From contig JANQQJ010000007.1 of assembly GCA_028284945.1 (NCBI GenBank), positions 1 to 37,497 on the forward strand: a DNA stretch of 37,497 bases, given 5' to 3'. The notes under the pieces were generated by a model, which was not told the DNA's origin, made no database searches, and saw nothing but the letters and a program-made list of their open reading frames with translations. This document shows positions 16,038 to 27,876 of the stretch, piece by piece; position 1 is the stretch's first letter; every line of letters begins with the position of its first letter. Source of the stretch: Alphaproteobacteria bacterium (GTDB taxonomy: Bacteria; Pseudomonadota; Alphaproteobacteria; SMXS01). The position numbers and the translations under genes are program-made.

Positions 16038-17402
16038 ATGCTGCGCCGACTGGCCAACTTCCTGGTGATGGTTTTGAACCGGTGGATGCCGGATTCGTTT
16101 GTGATCGCCATCGTGCTGTCTCTGCTGATCTTCGTGCTGGCGATCACGGCGGCAGGGCACCCCATCGACGCAACAACCCAGGCCTGGGGCGATTCAATCT
16201 GGAACCTGTTGCGCTTCACCAATCAGATCGTACTGACCCTGTTGCTCGGTCATGTGCTGGCGCACACCCCGCCGGTCCGGCGCCTGCTGCTCTATTTTGC
16301 GGGACTGGTGAAGTCGCCGCGTGCCGCCTATATGGCGACAACGATTGTTGCCTTCATCTGCACCTATATCTCCTGGGGTCTGGGGCTGGTGGCCGGGGGC
16401 ATTATGGCCCGCGCCGTCGGTGAAAGCTGCCGCCGCAACGGCATCGTGATCCACTATCCGTTGCTGGTGGCGTGTGCCTATGCGGGCTTTGTCGTGTTCC
16501 ACCAGGGCATTACGGCGTCCATCCCTCTCACCATCGCCACCGACGACCACTTTCTGGTCGATACAATTGGTGTCATTCCGTTCACCGATACGGCACTGAC
16601 GGGCTTCAGCCTGGGGATCGTGGTGGTTCTGTTCTTCAGCCTGCCCGTTGTGATGGCACGGCTGGCGCCGGATGAGAAAGACTGCGAGCAGTTGCCCGAG
16701 CGGCTATTGGGCGCAGACCCTGAAGAAAACAGCCATGATGCGCGCGAGCCTGAGCTTCACAGCCAGGATACGCCCGCCGCCTGGCTGGAGAACTGGCGGC
16801 CGCTGAACTTCATTCTGGTCGCAGGCGCTTTGTTCTGGCTTGGCAACCACTTCTGGGAAAATGGCCCTTTCGCGCTTGAGCTCAACGTCGTCAACTTCAT
16901 CTTCCTGGCGGCCGGGCTGGCGCTGTCGCATTCACCAATCCAGTTTGTCCAGCTGGTCGCCAATGGCGCGCGGATCGTCGGGCCGTTCCTGATCCAGTAC
17001 CCGCTCTATGCCGGGATCGCCGGGATGATGGCAGCCTCCGGGCTGGCGCAGATGCTGGTCAATCTATTTGTATCGGTCTCTAGTGCTGAAACCCTGCCCT
17101 TCGCCGCCTTCTTCTCCGCCGGTGTCCTGAACCTGTTTATCCCGTCCGGTGGCGGTCAATGGGCGGTGCAGGGCCCGATCATGATGGAAGCGGCTGTCCA
17201 GATCGGCGCCGATCTACCCTTTACCGCCATGGCCGTGGCGCTGGGCGACCAGTGGACCAATCTGATCCAGCCGCTGGTGATTATCCCCATCCTCGCCATC
17301 GCCGGCCTGCACGTCCGGCAGGTGATGGGCTATATGGTGATCGCGCTGGGTTGGACCGGGCTTGTCTTCGTGCTCGGCATTGCCGCTGGCATCTATTTGT
17401 AA
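16038..17402 (+). CDS. short-chain fatty acid transporter, AtoE family
   Basis: A 454-residue integral membrane protein with about ten or more hydrophobic segments. It opens with MLRRLANFLVMVLNRWMPDSFVIAIVLSL and carries SWGLGLVAGGIMAR and FIPSGGGQWAVQGPI, which resemble the SCFA transporter family (PF02667) that includes E. coli AtoE. A hydrophilic, acid-rich loop follows residue 210 (LAPDEKDCEQLPERLLG). It is translationally close to zapE (3 bases) and lies 122 bases before mdh. Uptake of butyrate- or acetoacetate-like acids is expected from the family, and would fit the nearby CoA and TCA genes. Confidence 0.85.
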   Translation: MLRRLANFLVMVLNRWMPDSFVIAIVLSLLIFVLAITAAGHPIDATTQAWGDSIWNLLRFTNQIVLTLLLGHVLAHTPPVRRLLLYFAGLVKSPRAAYMATTIVAFICTYISWGLGLVAGGIMARAVGESCRRNGIVIHYPLLVACAYAGFVVFHQGITASIPLTIATDDHFLVDTIGVIPFTDTALTGFSLGIVVVLFFSLPVVMARLAPDEKDCEQLPERLLGADPEENSHDAREPELHSQDTPAAWLENWRPLNFILVAGALFWLGNHFWENGPFALELNVVNFIFLAAGLALSHSPIQFVQLVANGARIVGPFLIQYPLYAGIAGMMAASGLAQMLVNLFVSVSSAETLPFAAFFSAGVLNLFIPSGGGQWAVQGPIMMEAAVQIGADLPFTAMAVALGDQWTNLIQPLVIIPILAIAGLHVRQVMGYMVIALGWTGLVFVLGIAAGIYL

Positions 17403-17479
17403 CCCAGTTGCATCAGCGGGCAGACACGTTTACCCGACTGCGCCCGCCAGCGCTTGCAGCGTGTCTGGAATCGCGTTAA

Positions 17480-18487
<1,008 letters not shown>

Positions 18488-18542
18488 CAGTCGCATACAG
18501 CCCTTCTGACCATCCCAACCAAGGGAAACAAAGAGCAACCAC

Positions 18543-19712
18543 ATGAATATCCACGAATACCAGGCGAAAGCCTTGTTGAAGGAATATGGCGTCCCTGTTC
18601 TGGGTGGCGGCATTGCCTATACCGTCCAGGAAGCCGAAGCCGCAGCCAATGAGCTGGGTGGCCCGGTCTGGGTCGTCAAAGCCCAGATTCATGCCGGCGG
18701 ACGCGGTAAAGGCGGCGGTGTCAAGGTCGTTAAATCGATCGAAGACGTCAAAAGCGCCACCGAGGCGATGATCGGTATGACCCTGGTCACCCACCAGACC
18801 GGCCCCGAGGGCAAAGAGGTCAAGCGGGTCTATATCGAGGACGGCTGCGATATTGCCCGCGAGCTCTACCTGGCGTTCCTGGTCGACCGTGCATCATCAC
18901 GGGTGGCCATCATGGCCTCGACCGAGGGCGGCATGGACATCGAAGAAGTGGCTGCGGAAACGCCGGAAAAAATCTTCACCATCGACATTGATCCGGCGAC
19001 AGGGCTGATGCCCTATCACTGCCGCCAGGTCGCCTTCTCGTTGGGGCTGAGCGGCAAACAGGTCGGCGCGACGGTCAAGCTGCTGCAGAATATGTACAAC
19101 GCCTTTGTCGGCCTTGACGCCAGCATGCTGGAGATCAATCCCCTGGTCGTTACCGTGGGTGACGAAGTAATCCCGCTCGACGCCAAAATGAACTTCGACG
19201 ACAACGCGCTGTTCCGGCACAAGAACGTCGAAGACCTGCGCGACCCCGATGAAGAAGATCCCATCGAACTGGAAGCGGCCAAGCACGAGCTCAACTACAT
19301 CACACTCGATGGCAATATCGGCTGCATGGTCAACGGTGCCGGGCTGGCCATGGCGACCATGGATATCATCAAGCTCTATGGCGAATCCCCGGCCAACTTC
19401 CTGGATGTCGGCGGTGGCGCGACCAAGGAGCGGGTCACCGAAGCGTTCAAGATCATCCTGTCAGACGCCAATGTTGAAGCCATTCTGGTCAACATTTTCG
19501 GTGGCATCATGCGCTGTGACGTGATTGCAGAAGGCATCGTCGCGGCGGCCAAGGAAGTCAGCCTGGACGTTCCCCTGGTGGTCCGCCTGGCGGGCACCAA
19601 TGTGGATTTGGGCAAACAGATACTGGCCGATTCCGGCCTTGCGATTACTTCGGCCGACGATCTGGCCGATGCGGCTGAAAAAGTCGCCAAAGCCGTCCGG
19701 GAGGAGAACTAG
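18543..19712 (+). CDS. sucC: succinyl-CoA synthetase beta subunit (ADP-forming)
   Basis: Nucleotide- and succinate-binding subunit that, with SucD, converts succinyl-CoA to succinate with ATP formation. The 389-residue protein starts [19 protein letters not shown] and has the ATP-grasp glycine loop [13 protein letters not shown], the metal-binding LEINPLVV, and the C-terminal CoA-ligase part with [28 protein letters not shown] and [30 protein letters not shown] precedes the ATG. sucD starts 2 bases after the stop. Confidence 0.98.
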   Translation: MNIHEYQAKALLKEYGVPVLGGGIAYTVQEAEAAANELGGPVWVVKAQIHAGGRGKGGGVKVVKSIEDVKSATEAMIGMTLVTHQTGPEGKEVKRVYIEDGCDIARELYLAFLVDRASSRVAIMASTEGGMDIEEVAAETPEKIFTIDIDPATGLMPYHCRQVAFSLGLSGKQVGATVKLLQNMYNAFVGLDASMLEINPLVVTVGDEVIPLDAKMNFDDNALFRHKNVEDLRDPDEEDPIELEAAKHELNYITLDGNIGCMVNGAGLAMATMDIIKLYGESPANFLDVGGGATKERVTEAFKIILSDANVEAILVNIFGGIMRCDVIAEGIVAAAKEVSLDVPLVVRLAGTNVDLGKQILADSGLAITSADDLADAAEKVAKAVREEN

Positions 19713-19714
19713 TC

Positions 19715-20590
19715 ATGGCGATCATGGTTGATAGCAACACCAAGGTGATCTGCCAGGGCTTCACCGGCTCACAGGGCACCTTCCACTCAGAACAGGCCAT
19801 TGCCTATGGCACCAAGATGGTCGGCGGTGTAACGCCGGGCAAAGGCGGCACCAAGCACCTGGACCTGCCGGTCTTTGACACGGTGGCCGATGCGGTCGAA
19901 CAGACCGGGGCTGACGCGTCTGTCATTTATGTGCCGCCGCCCTTTGCCGCTGATGCCATCCTGGAAGCCATCGATGCGGGCATCCGTCTCGCTGTTTGCA
20001 TCACCGAGGGCATTCCCGTTATCGACATGGTCAAGGTCAAGCGTGCGCTGCAGAACAGCGGTACGCGGCTGATCGGCCCGAACTGCCCCGGTATCATCAC
20101 GCCCGACCAATGCAAAATCGGCATCATGCCAGGCCATATTCACAAGCCAGGCTCAGTCGGCGTCGTGTCGCGCTCCGGCACACTGACCTATGAAGCGGTC
20201 GCGCAGACGACGGCTGTGGAACTGGGTCAGAGCACCTGCGTTGGTATTGGTGGTGATCCGGTCAATGGCACCAACTTCATCGACGTGCTGGAACAGTTCC
20301 TGGCTGACGATCAAACTGAATCGATCGTCATGATCGGCGAAATCGGCGGGTCTGCCGAAGAAGAAGCCGCGGATTTTCTAAAGCAATCAAACATTAAGAA
20401 ACCCGTGGTAGGCTTTATCGCCGGTCGCACCGCCCCTCCCGGGCGGCGCATGGGTCATGCCGGCGCCATCATTTCTGGTGGTCAAGGCGGTGCGGAGGAC
20501 AAGATTGAGGCAATGCGCTCCGCAGGCATCGCCGTCGCCGACTCTCCGGCCGCGCTGGGGACAACGCTTGTGGACCTGCTTAAGGGCTAA
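19715..20590 (+). CDS. sucD: succinyl-CoA synthetase alpha subunit
   Basis: CoA-binding and phosphohistidine subunit of succinyl-CoA synthetase. The 291-residue product has the CoA-binding Rossmann region with [17 protein letters not shown], the [10 protein letters not shown] segment, and the phosphorylated histidine H248 in [16 protein letters not shown]. The gene sits 2 bases after sucC. A hairpin, CCGGCA-AAAC-TGCCGG (20592-20607), follows the stop and can compete with a second hairpin around the sucA start. Confidence 0.98.
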   Translation: MAIMVDSNTKVICQGFTGSQGTFHSEQAIAYGTKMVGGVTPGKGGTKHLDLPVFDTVADAVEQTGADASVIYVPPPFAADAILEAIDAGIRLAVCITEGIPVIDMVKVKRALQNSGTRLIGPNCPGIITPDQCKIGIMPGHIHKPGSVGVVSRSGTLTYEAVAQTTAVELGQSTCVGIGGDPVNGTNFIDVLEQFLADDQTESIVMIGEIGGSAEEEAADFLKQSNIKKPVVGFIAGRTAPPGRRMGHAGAIISGGQGGAEDKIEAMRSAGIAVADSPAALGTTLVDLLKG

Positions 20591-20619
20591 TCCGGCAAAA
20601 CTGCCGGCTGCCCAGCTAG

Positions 20620-23550
20620 ATGGAAGGGGCGCCGGCAGCACCGGCGTCGGACTGGATGGACCTGGAGCTCGACGACATCCTTAGCGGCCAGAACGCGCCG
20701 TTTCTCGAAACACTCTATGACCGATACGCGCAGGATCCTGACGCGGTCGGCGACGAGTGGCGCCAATATTTCGACCGTTTGACCGACGGTGCATCCAAGA
20801 CGGCAAATGGCGGGCCATCCTGGGCTCGCAGCGACTGGCCACCGGCGGTGAACGGCGATCTGACCGGCGCGCTCGCCCCTGGTATGCCGGCGCCGGCCGA
20901 ACCCGCGCCAAAAGGCGGGCTTTCTCAAGAACAACTCCGCGCCGCCACAGTCGACTCTTTGCGTGCGCTGATGCTGATTCGGTCCTACAGGGTCCGCGGT
21001 CATCTGCACGCCAATCTTGACCCGCTGGGACTGGCTGACCGCCCCGAACACCCGGAACTGGACCCGGAATCCTATGGGTTCAGCGACGCCGATATGGACC
21101 GGCCGATTTACCTGGACTATGTGCTGGGCCTGGAAACCGCGACGATGCGCGAAATCGTTGAGATTCTAGAGCGTACCTATTGCGGTACGATCGGCGTCGA
21201 GTTCATGCATATCGCCGAGCCGGACGAAAAAAGCTGGATTCAGGAGCGGATCGAAGGCGCGGACAAATATGTCAGTTTCACCGAGATGGGCAAAAGCGCG
21301 ATCCTGCAAAAGGTGATCGAGGCGGAAACCTTCGAACAGTTCCTCAACACCAAATATACCGGCACCAAGCGGTTCGGGCTGGATGGCGGCGAAGCACTGA
21401 TCCCGGCGATGGAAGCGATCATCAAACGCGGTGGCGCGCTGGGCATCGATGAGCTGGTGATCGGCATGCCGCACCGGGGCCGCCTTAATGTGCTGGCGAA
21501 CGTGATGCAGAAGCCGTTCCGCGCGATCTTCAACGAATTTCACGGTGGCTCTTCCACCCCTGACGAAGTCGAAGGCTCCGGTGACGTGAAATACCATCTG
21601 GGCACCTCTGACGACCGGGAGTTTGACGGTAATTCAGTGCACCTGTCGCTGTCCGCCAACCCGTCGCATCTGGAAGCCGTCGATCCGGTTGTACTGGGCA
21701 AGGTGCGCGCCAAGCAGGAACAGAAAGGCGACACGGAACGGTCGCGCGTGATGGGCCTGCTGTTGCACGGCGATGCAGCCTTCGCGGGACAGGGGCTGGT
21801 GGCGGAGTGCTTTGGCCTGAGCCAACTGAAGGGATACCGCACCGGCGGGACGATTCACTTCATCGTCAACAACCAGATCGGGTTTACCACCTCGCCGATG
21901 TATTCGCGCTCGTCGCCCTACCCTTCGGACGTGGCCAAAATGGTTCAGGCGCCGGTTTTCCACGTCAATGGCGATGATCCGGAAGCCGTCGTCCATGTCG
22001 CCAAGATCGCCGTCGAGTTCCGGCAGCGGTTCAAGAAAGACGTCGTCATCGACATGTTCTGCTACCGGCGGTTCGGCCACAACGAGTCCGACGAGCCCAT
22101 GTTCACCCAGCCGCTGATGTATAAGCGGATCAAGAACCATGAAGGCGTTGCCAGCCTGTATGCTGGCCGCCTTGCTGAGGAAGCGCTGGTGACGGAGCCG
22201 GAAGCCGCGGAGATGCGCGAGACGTTCCGCCAGAACCTGGAAGAAGAATTCGATCTCGCCGACTCCTACAAGCCGAACAAGGCAGACTGGCTGGAAGGCC
22301 GCTGGGCTGGATTCAAACGCGCCCGCGGCAGTGTCCGCCGGGGTCATACAGAGGAGGACGAAAAAACGCTGCGGCGTCTGATTGAAGCGCTGACCACAGT
22401 GCCCGAGGGCTTTACCATCCATCGCACGCTTGGCCGGCTGCTGGACCGCAAACGCAAGATGCTTGAAGACGGCGAAGGCATTGACTGGGCCACCGCCGAG
22501 GCACTGGCCTATGGTTCGCTGCTTGATGAGGGCTACGGCGTGCGGCTGTCAGGCCAGGATTCAGGCCGGGGCACGTTCTCCCACCGGCATGCGGTATTTA
22601 CCGATCAGGAAAATGGCGAGCGCTATACACCGCTCGATTCGGTTCGGGAAGACGCGAAATTCGAAGTCATCGATTCGATGCTGTCCGAAGCTGCCGTGCT
22701 TGGTTTTGAGTATGGCTACAGTCTGGCTGAACCCAACACGCTGGCCCTGTGGGAAGCGCAATTCGGCGACTTCGCCAATGGCGCCCAGGTCATCATCGAC
22801 CAGTTCGTGTCGTCAGGGGAACTGAAGTGGCTGCGGATGAGTGGGCTGGTCATGCTGCTGCCCCACGGCTATGAGGGCCAGGGGCCGGAGCACTCTTCAG
22901 CCAAGCTGGAGCGTTATCTGCAACTCTCAGCGGAAGATAACTGGCAGGTCGCCAATTGCACCACACCGGCCAACTATTTCCACATTCTGCGGCGGCAGCT
23001 CACCCGGAATTTCCGCAAACCGCTGATCATCATGACGCCCAAAAGCCTGCTTCGGCACAAGCTGGCCGTCTCGAAAATCAGCGATATGGCCCGCGGCACG
23101 TCGTTCCACCGGGTGATGTGGGACCACGCCCAGACCGAAGCCGGGTCTGGCAACTTCCTCGAGCTCAAGGCCGATGAACAGATTACCCGCCTCGTCATCT
23201 GCACCGGCAAGGTCTATTACGACCTGCTGGAAGAGCGCGAGAAACAGAAGCTGGATGATGTTTATTTGCTGCGCATGGAACAACTCTATCCGTTTCCCGT
23301 GCAAGCGCTTACAGCCGAGTTTGAGCGATTCCCACATGCCAAAGTGATCTGGTGCCAGGAGGAACCCAAGAACATGGGCGCCTGGACCTTTGTAGAACCG
23401 CAGATCGAAGAGATTCTGGAAGAGCTGGATCATTTCGTTACACGGCCCATCTATGCAGGGCGCGACGCCGCGGCCTCTCCTGCAACAGGGCTCGCCAGCC
23501 GTCATGCCCGCCAGCAGGCCCGGCTCGTAAAACAGGCCCTGACCGGATAA
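20620..23550 (+). CDS. sucA: 2-oxoglutarate dehydrogenase E1 component
   Basis: Thiamine-diphosphate-dependent decarboxylase of the 2-oxoglutarate dehydrogenase complex. The 976-residue product has normal length. N-terminal [13 protein letters not shown] is the conserved region; ThDP and active-site parts include [30 protein letters not shown] with [10 protein letters not shown], and [11 protein letters not shown]. The C-terminal transketolase-like half contains [21 protein letters not shown] stop at 20617-20619 closes the frame directly upstream, so ATG 20620 is the earliest start; no ribosome site is visible. ATG 20656 is an alternative. Confidence 0.96.
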   Translation: MEGAPAAPASDWMDLELDDILSGQNAPFLETLYDRYAQDPDAVGDEWRQYFDRLTDGASKTANGGPSWARSDWPPAVNGDLTGALAPGMPAPAEPAPKGGLSQEQLRAATVDSLRALMLIRSYRVRGHLHANLDPLGLADRPEHPELDPESYGFSDADMDRPIYLDYVLGLETATMREIVEILERTYCGTIGVEFMHIAEPDEKSWIQERIEGADKYVSFTEMGKSAILQKVIEAETFEQFLNTKYTGTKRFGLDGGEALIPAMEAIIKRGGALGIDELVIGMPHRGRLNVLANVMQKPFRAIFNEFHGGSSTPDEVEGSGDVKYHLGTSDDREFDGNSVHLSLSANPSHLEAVDPVVLGKVRAKQEQKGDTERSRVMGLLLHGDAAFAGQGLVAECFGLSQLKGYRTGGTIHFIVNNQIGFTTSPMYSRSSPYPSDVAKMVQAPVFHVNGDDPEAVVHVAKIAVEFRQRFKKDVVIDMFCYRRFGHNESDEPMFTQPLMYKRIKNHEGVASLYAGRLAEEALVTEPEAAEMRETFRQNLEEEFDLADSYKPNKADWLEGRWAGFKRARGSVRRGHTEEDEKTLRRLIEALTTVPEGFTIHRTLGRLLDRKRKMLEDGEGIDWATAEALAYGSLLDEGYGVRLSGQDSGRGTFSHRHAVFTDQENGERYTPLDSVREDAKFEVIDSMLSEAAVLGFEYGYSLAEPNTLALWEAQFGDFANGAQVIIDQFVSSGELKWLRMSGLVMLLPHGYEGQGPEHSSAKLERYLQLSAEDNWQVANCTTPANYFHILRRQLTRNFRKPLIIMTPKSLLRHKLAVSKISDMARGTSFHRVMWDHAQTEAGSGNFLELKADEQITRLVICTGKVYYDLLEEREKQKLDDVYLLRMEQLYPFPVQALTAEFERFPHAKVIWCQEEPKNMGAWTFVEPQIEEILEELDHFVTRPIYAGRDAAASPATGLASRHARQQARLVKQALTG

Positions 23551-23573
23551 CGCCAAGAAGGACGCAAGACCCT

Positions 23574-24797
23574 ATGTCGACAGAAATCATCGTTCCCGAA
23601 CTCGGCGAGTCGGTCACTGAAGCAACCGTCGGACAGTGGTTCAAGAAACCAGGCGAGGCCGTTGCGCAGGACGAACCGCTGGTCGAGCTGGAAACCGACA
23701 AGGTCGCGGTTGAAGTGAATGCACCGGCATCCGGCACTCTGTCGGAAATCGTCGTCGCCGAAGGCGAGACAGTCGAAGTTGGTGCGCTTCTGGCCCACTT
23801 CGGCGAGGGTGAAGCCGGGTCAGCCCCGGAGCCCGCGAAAGAACCCCCCAAGAAAGAGGCATCGGAGGAAAAGAAAGCCGAACCGGCCCCTGAACCGGAA
23901 AAACCCAAACCCGCATCGGTAGAAGAACCCGCAGGCCTGGCGCCCGCTGCCGCCCGGCTGGCCGAAGAGCGGGGCGTTGACGTCAATCAGGTGACGGGTA
24001 CAGGCCGGGATGGGCGCATCACGAAAGCCGATGTGCTGAAGTATCTGGAATCTCCAGCTGAGGCACCGCAAGAGGCCCGTGCGCCCCGCGAAGAGGGCCC
24101 ACGCGAAGAACGCGTTAAAATGTCGCGGCTGCGGCGGACCATCGCAACGCGCCTGAAAGAAGCGCAGGACACCGCAGCAATGCTGACCACCTTCAACGAG
24201 GTGGATATGACCGAATTGATGGCCGTGCGGAAGCAGTACCGTGACCTGTTCGAACAAAAGCACGGGGTGCGGCTGGGCTTTATGTCATTTTTCGCCAAGG
24301 CCTGCGTGACCGCCCTTAAAGAGATACCCAACGTCAATGCCGAGATCGACGGCGATGATATCATCTATAAGGACCACTATGACATCGGCGTTGCCGTTTC
24401 CGCGCCGCAGGGCCTGGTGGTTCCGGTTATCCGTGACTGCGATGCCTTGAGCCTGGCCGAGATCGAAAAGGCCATCGGCGATGCAGCCGAGAAGGCCCGC
24501 GACGGCAAGCTGACCTTGAAAGACCTGCAAGGCGGCACATTTACCATCTCAAACGGTGGCGTTTTCGGCTCCCTGATGTCGACGCCGATCCTGAACCCGC
24601 CGCAATCCGGCATTCTGGGGATGCACAAGATCGAGGAACGCCCGGTCGCGCGCGGTGGCGACGTGGTTATCCGTCCGATGATGTATCTTGCCCTGTCCTA
24701 CGATCACCGTATTGTCGATGGCCGTGAGGCGGTTACATTCCTGGTTCGCGTCAAGGAATGCCTGGAGGATCCGCACAGGATGCTCCTTGATCTTTAA
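23574..24797 (+). CDS. sucB: 2-oxoglutarate dehydrogenase E2, dihydrolipoyllysine succinyltransferase
   Basis: Core of the 2-oxoglutarate dehydrogenase complex, 407 residues. The start at 23574 ([20 protein letters not shown]) follows AAGAAGGAC and matches the family start; the longer frame runs into sucA. Layout: lipoyl domain with K43 in ETDKVAVEV, a Pro/Glu/Lys-rich linker (about 80-125), the E3-binding domain with [17 protein letters not shown] and [17 protein letters not shown], then the catalytic domain ending [17 protein letters not shown] with the active-site His and Asp. It sits 23 bases after sucA and 29 bases before lpd. Confidence 0.98.
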   Translation: MSTEIIVPELGESVTEATVGQWFKKPGEAVAQDEPLVELETDKVAVEVNAPASGTLSEIVVAEGETVEVGALLAHFGEGEAGSAPEPAKEPPKKEASEEKKAEPAPEPEKPKPASVEEPAGLAPAAARLAEERGVDVNQVTGTGRDGRITKADVLKYLESPAEAPQEARAPREEGPREERVKMSRLRRTIATRLKEAQDTAAMLTTFNEVDMTELMAVRKQYRDLFEQKHGVRLGFMSFFAKACVTALKEIPNVNAEIDGDDIIYKDHYDIGVAVSAPQGLVVPVIRDCDALSLAEIEKAIGDAAEKARDGKLTLKDLQGGTFTISNGGVFGSLMSTPILNPPQSGILGMHKIEERPVARGGDVVIRPMMYLALSYDHRIVDGREAVTFLVRVKECLEDPHRMLLDL

Positions 24798-24826
24798 AAA
24801 CAGATAAGAAGTCAGCGAGGAAGAGA

Positions 24827-26233
24827 ATGAGCGACAGCTATGATGTTGTGGTAATTGGCGGCGGCCCTGGCGGCTATGTCGCAGCGATCCGCGCGGCCCA
24901 GCTGGGCCTTAATGTGGCCTGTATCGAAGGCCGGGGGACGCTGGGCGGCACCTGCCTCAATGTCGGCTGCATTCCATCGAAGGCGCTGTTACATGCCTCT
25001 GAAGTGTTTCATGACGCGGGCAGCAGCCACGCCAAGCTGGGCGTGAAGACAGCGGAGGTCGAACTCGATCTCGATACCATGATGTCCTACAAGGACGAGA
25101 CGGTGAAGGGCCTGACCTCTGGCGTCGAGTTCCTGTTCAAGAAGTACAAGGTCACCTATCTGAAAGGCTGGGGCGGCTTTAAAGACAAGAACACGGTCGA
25201 AGTCACCGGCGAAGACGGCAGCAAGCAAACTGTCACGGGCAAAAACATCATCATCGCGACCGGCTCCGAGCCCGCCTCTATTCCGGGCGTAGAGATCGAC
25301 GAAGACCGGGTTGTCTCGTCCACCGGCGCGCTGTCGCTGCCGGGTGTACCCAAGCATTTGGTTGTCATCGGCGGCGGCTATATCGGCCTTGAAATGGGCT
25401 CGGTCTGGGCGCGTCTGGGCTCTGACGTCACTGTCGTTGAGTATCTCGACCGCATCGTCCCGGGCATGGACGGCGAGATCGCCAAGGAATTCACCAAAAT
25501 CCTGACCAAGCAGGGCATGACGATCAAGACCGGCACCAAGGTGACCGGCGTCGAGGCCCTTAAGACAAAGGCCAAGGTCACCATCGAACCCGCCGATGGC
25601 GGCGACGCAGAAGTGCTGGACTGCGATTACGTACTCGTATCCGTCGGACGCAAACCATACACCGACGGCCTCAACCTCGATGCCGCCGGCGTCAAAGCCA
25701 ACGACAAGGGTCAGATCGAGATCGACGAGCACTGGAAAACCAATGTTGGCCATATCTATGCCATCGGCGACGTGGTTGCCGGGCCCATGCTGGCCCACAA
25801 AGCCATGGACGAAGGTCACGCCTGCGCTGATGTGATCGCGGGCCATGTGGGCCACGTGAACTACGATGCAATCCCTGGTGTGGTCTATACGACCCCTGAA
25901 GTGGCTTCTGTCGGTAAGACCGAAGAACAGCTCAAGGACGAAGGTGTCGACTACAATGTCGGCAAGTTCCCGTTCATGGGCAACGCCAAAGCCAAGGTCG
26001 GCCTGCATTCGGAGGGCTTCATCAAGATTCTGGCGGACAAGAAGACCGACCGTGTGCTGGGCGTGCACATCATTGGCGCCGATGCCGGCAATCTGATCGC
26101 AGAGGCTGTACTGGCGATGGAATTCGATGCCTCGTCGGAAGACATCGCGCTCACCATGCACGCACACCCAACCCTGACCGAAAGCATGAAGGAAGCGGCC
26201 CTTGCCGTCACCGGCAGCCCGGTTCATATGTAA
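24827..26233 (+). CDS. lpd: dihydrolipoyl dehydrogenase (E3)
   Basis: FAD enzyme that reoxidises dihydrolipoamide on SucB and makes NADH. The 468-residue protein has the FAD fold VVVIGGGPGGYVAAIRAAQLG, the redox disulfide C43-C48 in GGTCLNVGCIPSKALL, the NAD fold VVIGGGYIGLEMG, a second FAD contact in YAIGDVVAGPMLAHKAMDEG, and the catalytic histidine in HAHPTLTESMKEAAL. AGCGAGGAAGAGA precedes the ATG. Its stop abuts the xerC stop on the other strand with no base between. Confidence 0.98.
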   Translation: MSDSYDVVVIGGGPGGYVAAIRAAQLGLNVACIEGRGTLGGTCLNVGCIPSKALLHASEVFHDAGSSHAKLGVKTAEVELDLDTMMSYKDETVKGLTSGVEFLFKKYKVTYLKGWGGFKDKNTVEVTGEDGSKQTVTGKNIIIATGSEPASIPGVEIDEDRVVSSTGALSLPGVPKHLVVIGGGYIGLEMGSVWARLGSDVTVVEYLDRIVPGMDGEIAKEFTKILTKQGMTIKTGTKVTGVEALKTKAKVTIEPADGGDAEVLDCDYVLVSVGRKPYTDGLNLDAAGVKANDKGQIEIDEHWKTNVGHIYAIGDVVAGPMLAHKAMDEGHACADVIAGHVGHVNYDAIPGVVYTTPEVASVGKTEEQLKDEGVDYNVGKFPFMGNAKAKVGLHSEGFIKILADKKTDRVLGVHIIGADAGNLIAEAVLAMEFDASSEDIALTMHAHPTLTESMKEAALAVTGSPVHM

Positions 26234-27202
26234 TCAAGAGCCCCGCGCTTTGGGGTGGGCAGCGTCATAGACCGCCAACAGATGGTCTGCATCAACCTCG
26301 GTATAATGCTGGGTCGATTTGAGCGAGGCGTGCCCCAGCAGCTCCTGGATCGTCCGCAGATCGCCCCCGCTGGACAACAGGTGAGTCGCAAAAGAATGGC
26401 GTAGCGCATGGGGCGTTGCCGACGGCGGCAAGCCAAGCGCCCCACGCAATACGCGAATCTGCTTCTGGATGATTCCCGGGTTGAGCCGCTTGCCGCGCAC
26501 GCCGACAAAAAGCGGATCGTCGGGCTTTAGGTCAAACGGCACATCAGCCAGATAAGCTTCTATCGCCTCGCGCACCACGGGCAATACCGGAACCAGACGT
26601 TCCTTGCCGCCCTTGCCCTTAACAACCATCGAGTCGCCGTCGGGCGCATCCCGACGGTTAAGATCCAATGCTTCTGATATCCGCAGACCGCAGCCATAAA
26701 GCAGGGTGACAACCGCCGTATCGCGGTCCGCCACCCAGCCATCGTCGCTAAGGCTGCCAATATCATCCAGCACAGCGGCCGCCCCGGGTTCAGACAGCGG
26801 GCGTGGTACTGAATGCGCGATTTTAGGGGAAGAGACCGCCCCGATCGCCGCATTGGACAACACCTCGGTCCGGTCAAGAAATCGATAGAAGTTCCGGATG
26901 GCAGACAGCGCCCTGGCGCTGGACCGGGCTGAGCGGCCGCTGCGACGGCGAGCTGCCAGCCAGGCCCGGAAGTCCGGGACGGTCAAGTCAGCCAACGCAG
27001 CCTGGCTGACCGGCCGACCCAGATGGGACTGGCAGAATGTCATGAAGTCCTTCAAATCGCGCAGATACGATGTGATGGTATGCACCGCCAGGCGCCGTTC
27101 GGTCGCCAAATGCCGTAGCCAGTTGCGCGCCAACGGCGCAGCTGTTTCGTCTGCCGGCAGAGCGGCGAGAAGTTGGTCTATCCGATCTCCGGGTTCTGCC
27201 AC
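26234..27202 (-). CDS. xerC: tyrosine recombinase XerC
   Basis: Site-specific recombinase that resolves chromosome dimers with XerD at dif. The 322-residue protein has an N-terminal SAM-like core-binding domain (about 18-115) and a catalytic domain with R174 (GCGLRISEAL), K197 (KGKGGKERLVP), H265 and R268 (HALRHSFATHLL), H291 (LLGHASL) and nucleophile Y300 (TQHYTEV). All are present, so it should be active. The start is GTG 27202, with GAAGAGG a few bases before it, overlapping the DUF484 gene by 25 bases. This DUF484-xerC order is the usual house-keeping arrangement, not an integron or phage. Confidence 0.93.
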   Translation of the reverse strand: MAEPGDRIDQLLAALPADETAAPLARNWLRHLATERRLAVHTITSYLRDLKDFMTFCQSHLGRPVSQAALADLTVPDFRAWLAARRRSGRSARSSARALSAIRNFYRFLDRTEVLSNAAIGAVSSPKIAHSVPRPLSEPGAAAVLDDIGSLSDDGWVADRDTAVVTLLYGCGLRISEALDLNRRDAPDGDSMVVKGKGGKERLVPVLPVVREAIEAYLADVPFDLKPDDPLFVGVRGKRLNPGIIQKQIRVLRGALGLPPSATPHALRHSFATHLLSSGGDLRTIQELLGHASLKSTQHYTEVDADHLLAVYDAAHPKARGS

Positions 27203-27876
27203 CGGGCCTCTTCAACTGGAAACGCCTCGGGAATGAGTTGTTTCAGTCGAATGGCTAGCATGTCCCCCAGAAAGCGCAAGAGCTGGGTGCCGTGTTCAGG
27301 CTCGAACGTATCGGGTTTCATATCCCCCAAAGCGAGCACACCGACCAACTCGTTACCCCCCAGATCCAGGCGCACAAGCGCCTGTGACTTCACCTTGGCG
27401 GCCATCGGGCCGAAGATTTCTTCAGCGGCCGCACCGGTCTCACCAAGCGTTACGGTCGCATCCGGCGGGAACTGCGATGCAAGCAGCATGGGCGGCAGCA
27501 ACAGCGCCGACCTCATCTGCCGTTGCGGCCAGGCCGCGCGATGATCGATGCACAATACGCACACATCGACATCCAGCTGGTCAGGCAACTCATTTGCCAC
27601 CATCCACGCCAGATCAGCCAGCGTCGATGGCTGCGAAATCGCCAGTGCGGCTTCATGCACGCGCTGCTGACTCGTCAGGTTGCTCCGGGACGTATCGACC
27701 AACTCGCTGTTGTCCGAGCGCCGAACCGTGACTTCACGGCGCAGGCGATCAATCAGGTGCCGCTGAAAATCAACGACCTTCTGGCCACGGTTCTGTGGCG
27801 CCGGCAGAAGCTCTGTGAGGAGTTCCGGGTGTTCTTTCAGATATGTAACAATCGATTCTTTAGATAACTGCGTCAT
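27178..27876 (-). CDS. DUF484 family protein (GAF-like)
   Basis: A 232-residue DUF484 protein, a conserved neighbour of xerC in proteobacteria, with unknown molecular function. The N-terminal part (SIVTYLKEHPELLTELLP) and the following basic coiled-coil-like stretch (about 30-75, RHLIDRLRREVTVRRSDNSEL) lead into a GAF-like domain that ends LALGDMKPDTFEPEHGTQLLRFLGDMLAIRL. The ATG at 27876 directly follows the transaldolase stop at 27877-27879, and the gene overlaps xerC, so all three genes are probably translated from one message. Confidence 0.9.
   Translation of the reverse strand: MTQLSKESIVTYLKEHPELLTELLPAPQNRGQKVVDFQRHLIDRLRREVTVRRSDNSELVDTSRSNLTSQQRVHEAALAISQPSTLADLAWMVANELPDQLDVDVCVLCIDHRAAWPQRQMRSALLLPPMLLASQFPPDATVTLGETGAAAEEIFGPMAAKVKSQALVRLDLGGNELVGVLALGDMKPDTFEPEHGTQLLRFLGDMLAIRLKQLIPEAFPVEEARWQNPEIG

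Noticed and set aside
24989-26227. 412-codon open frame on the minus strand opposite lpd
   Set aside because: It lies wholly inside a certain lpd gene, reads as low-complexity His/Gly/Asp-rich sequence without motifs, and is the usual shadow frame of a GC-rich gene.
26234-27202. Integrase of a mobile element or integron
   Set aside because: DUF484 neighbour, protein length and motifs fit chromosomal XerC; no attachment site or cassette array is seen.
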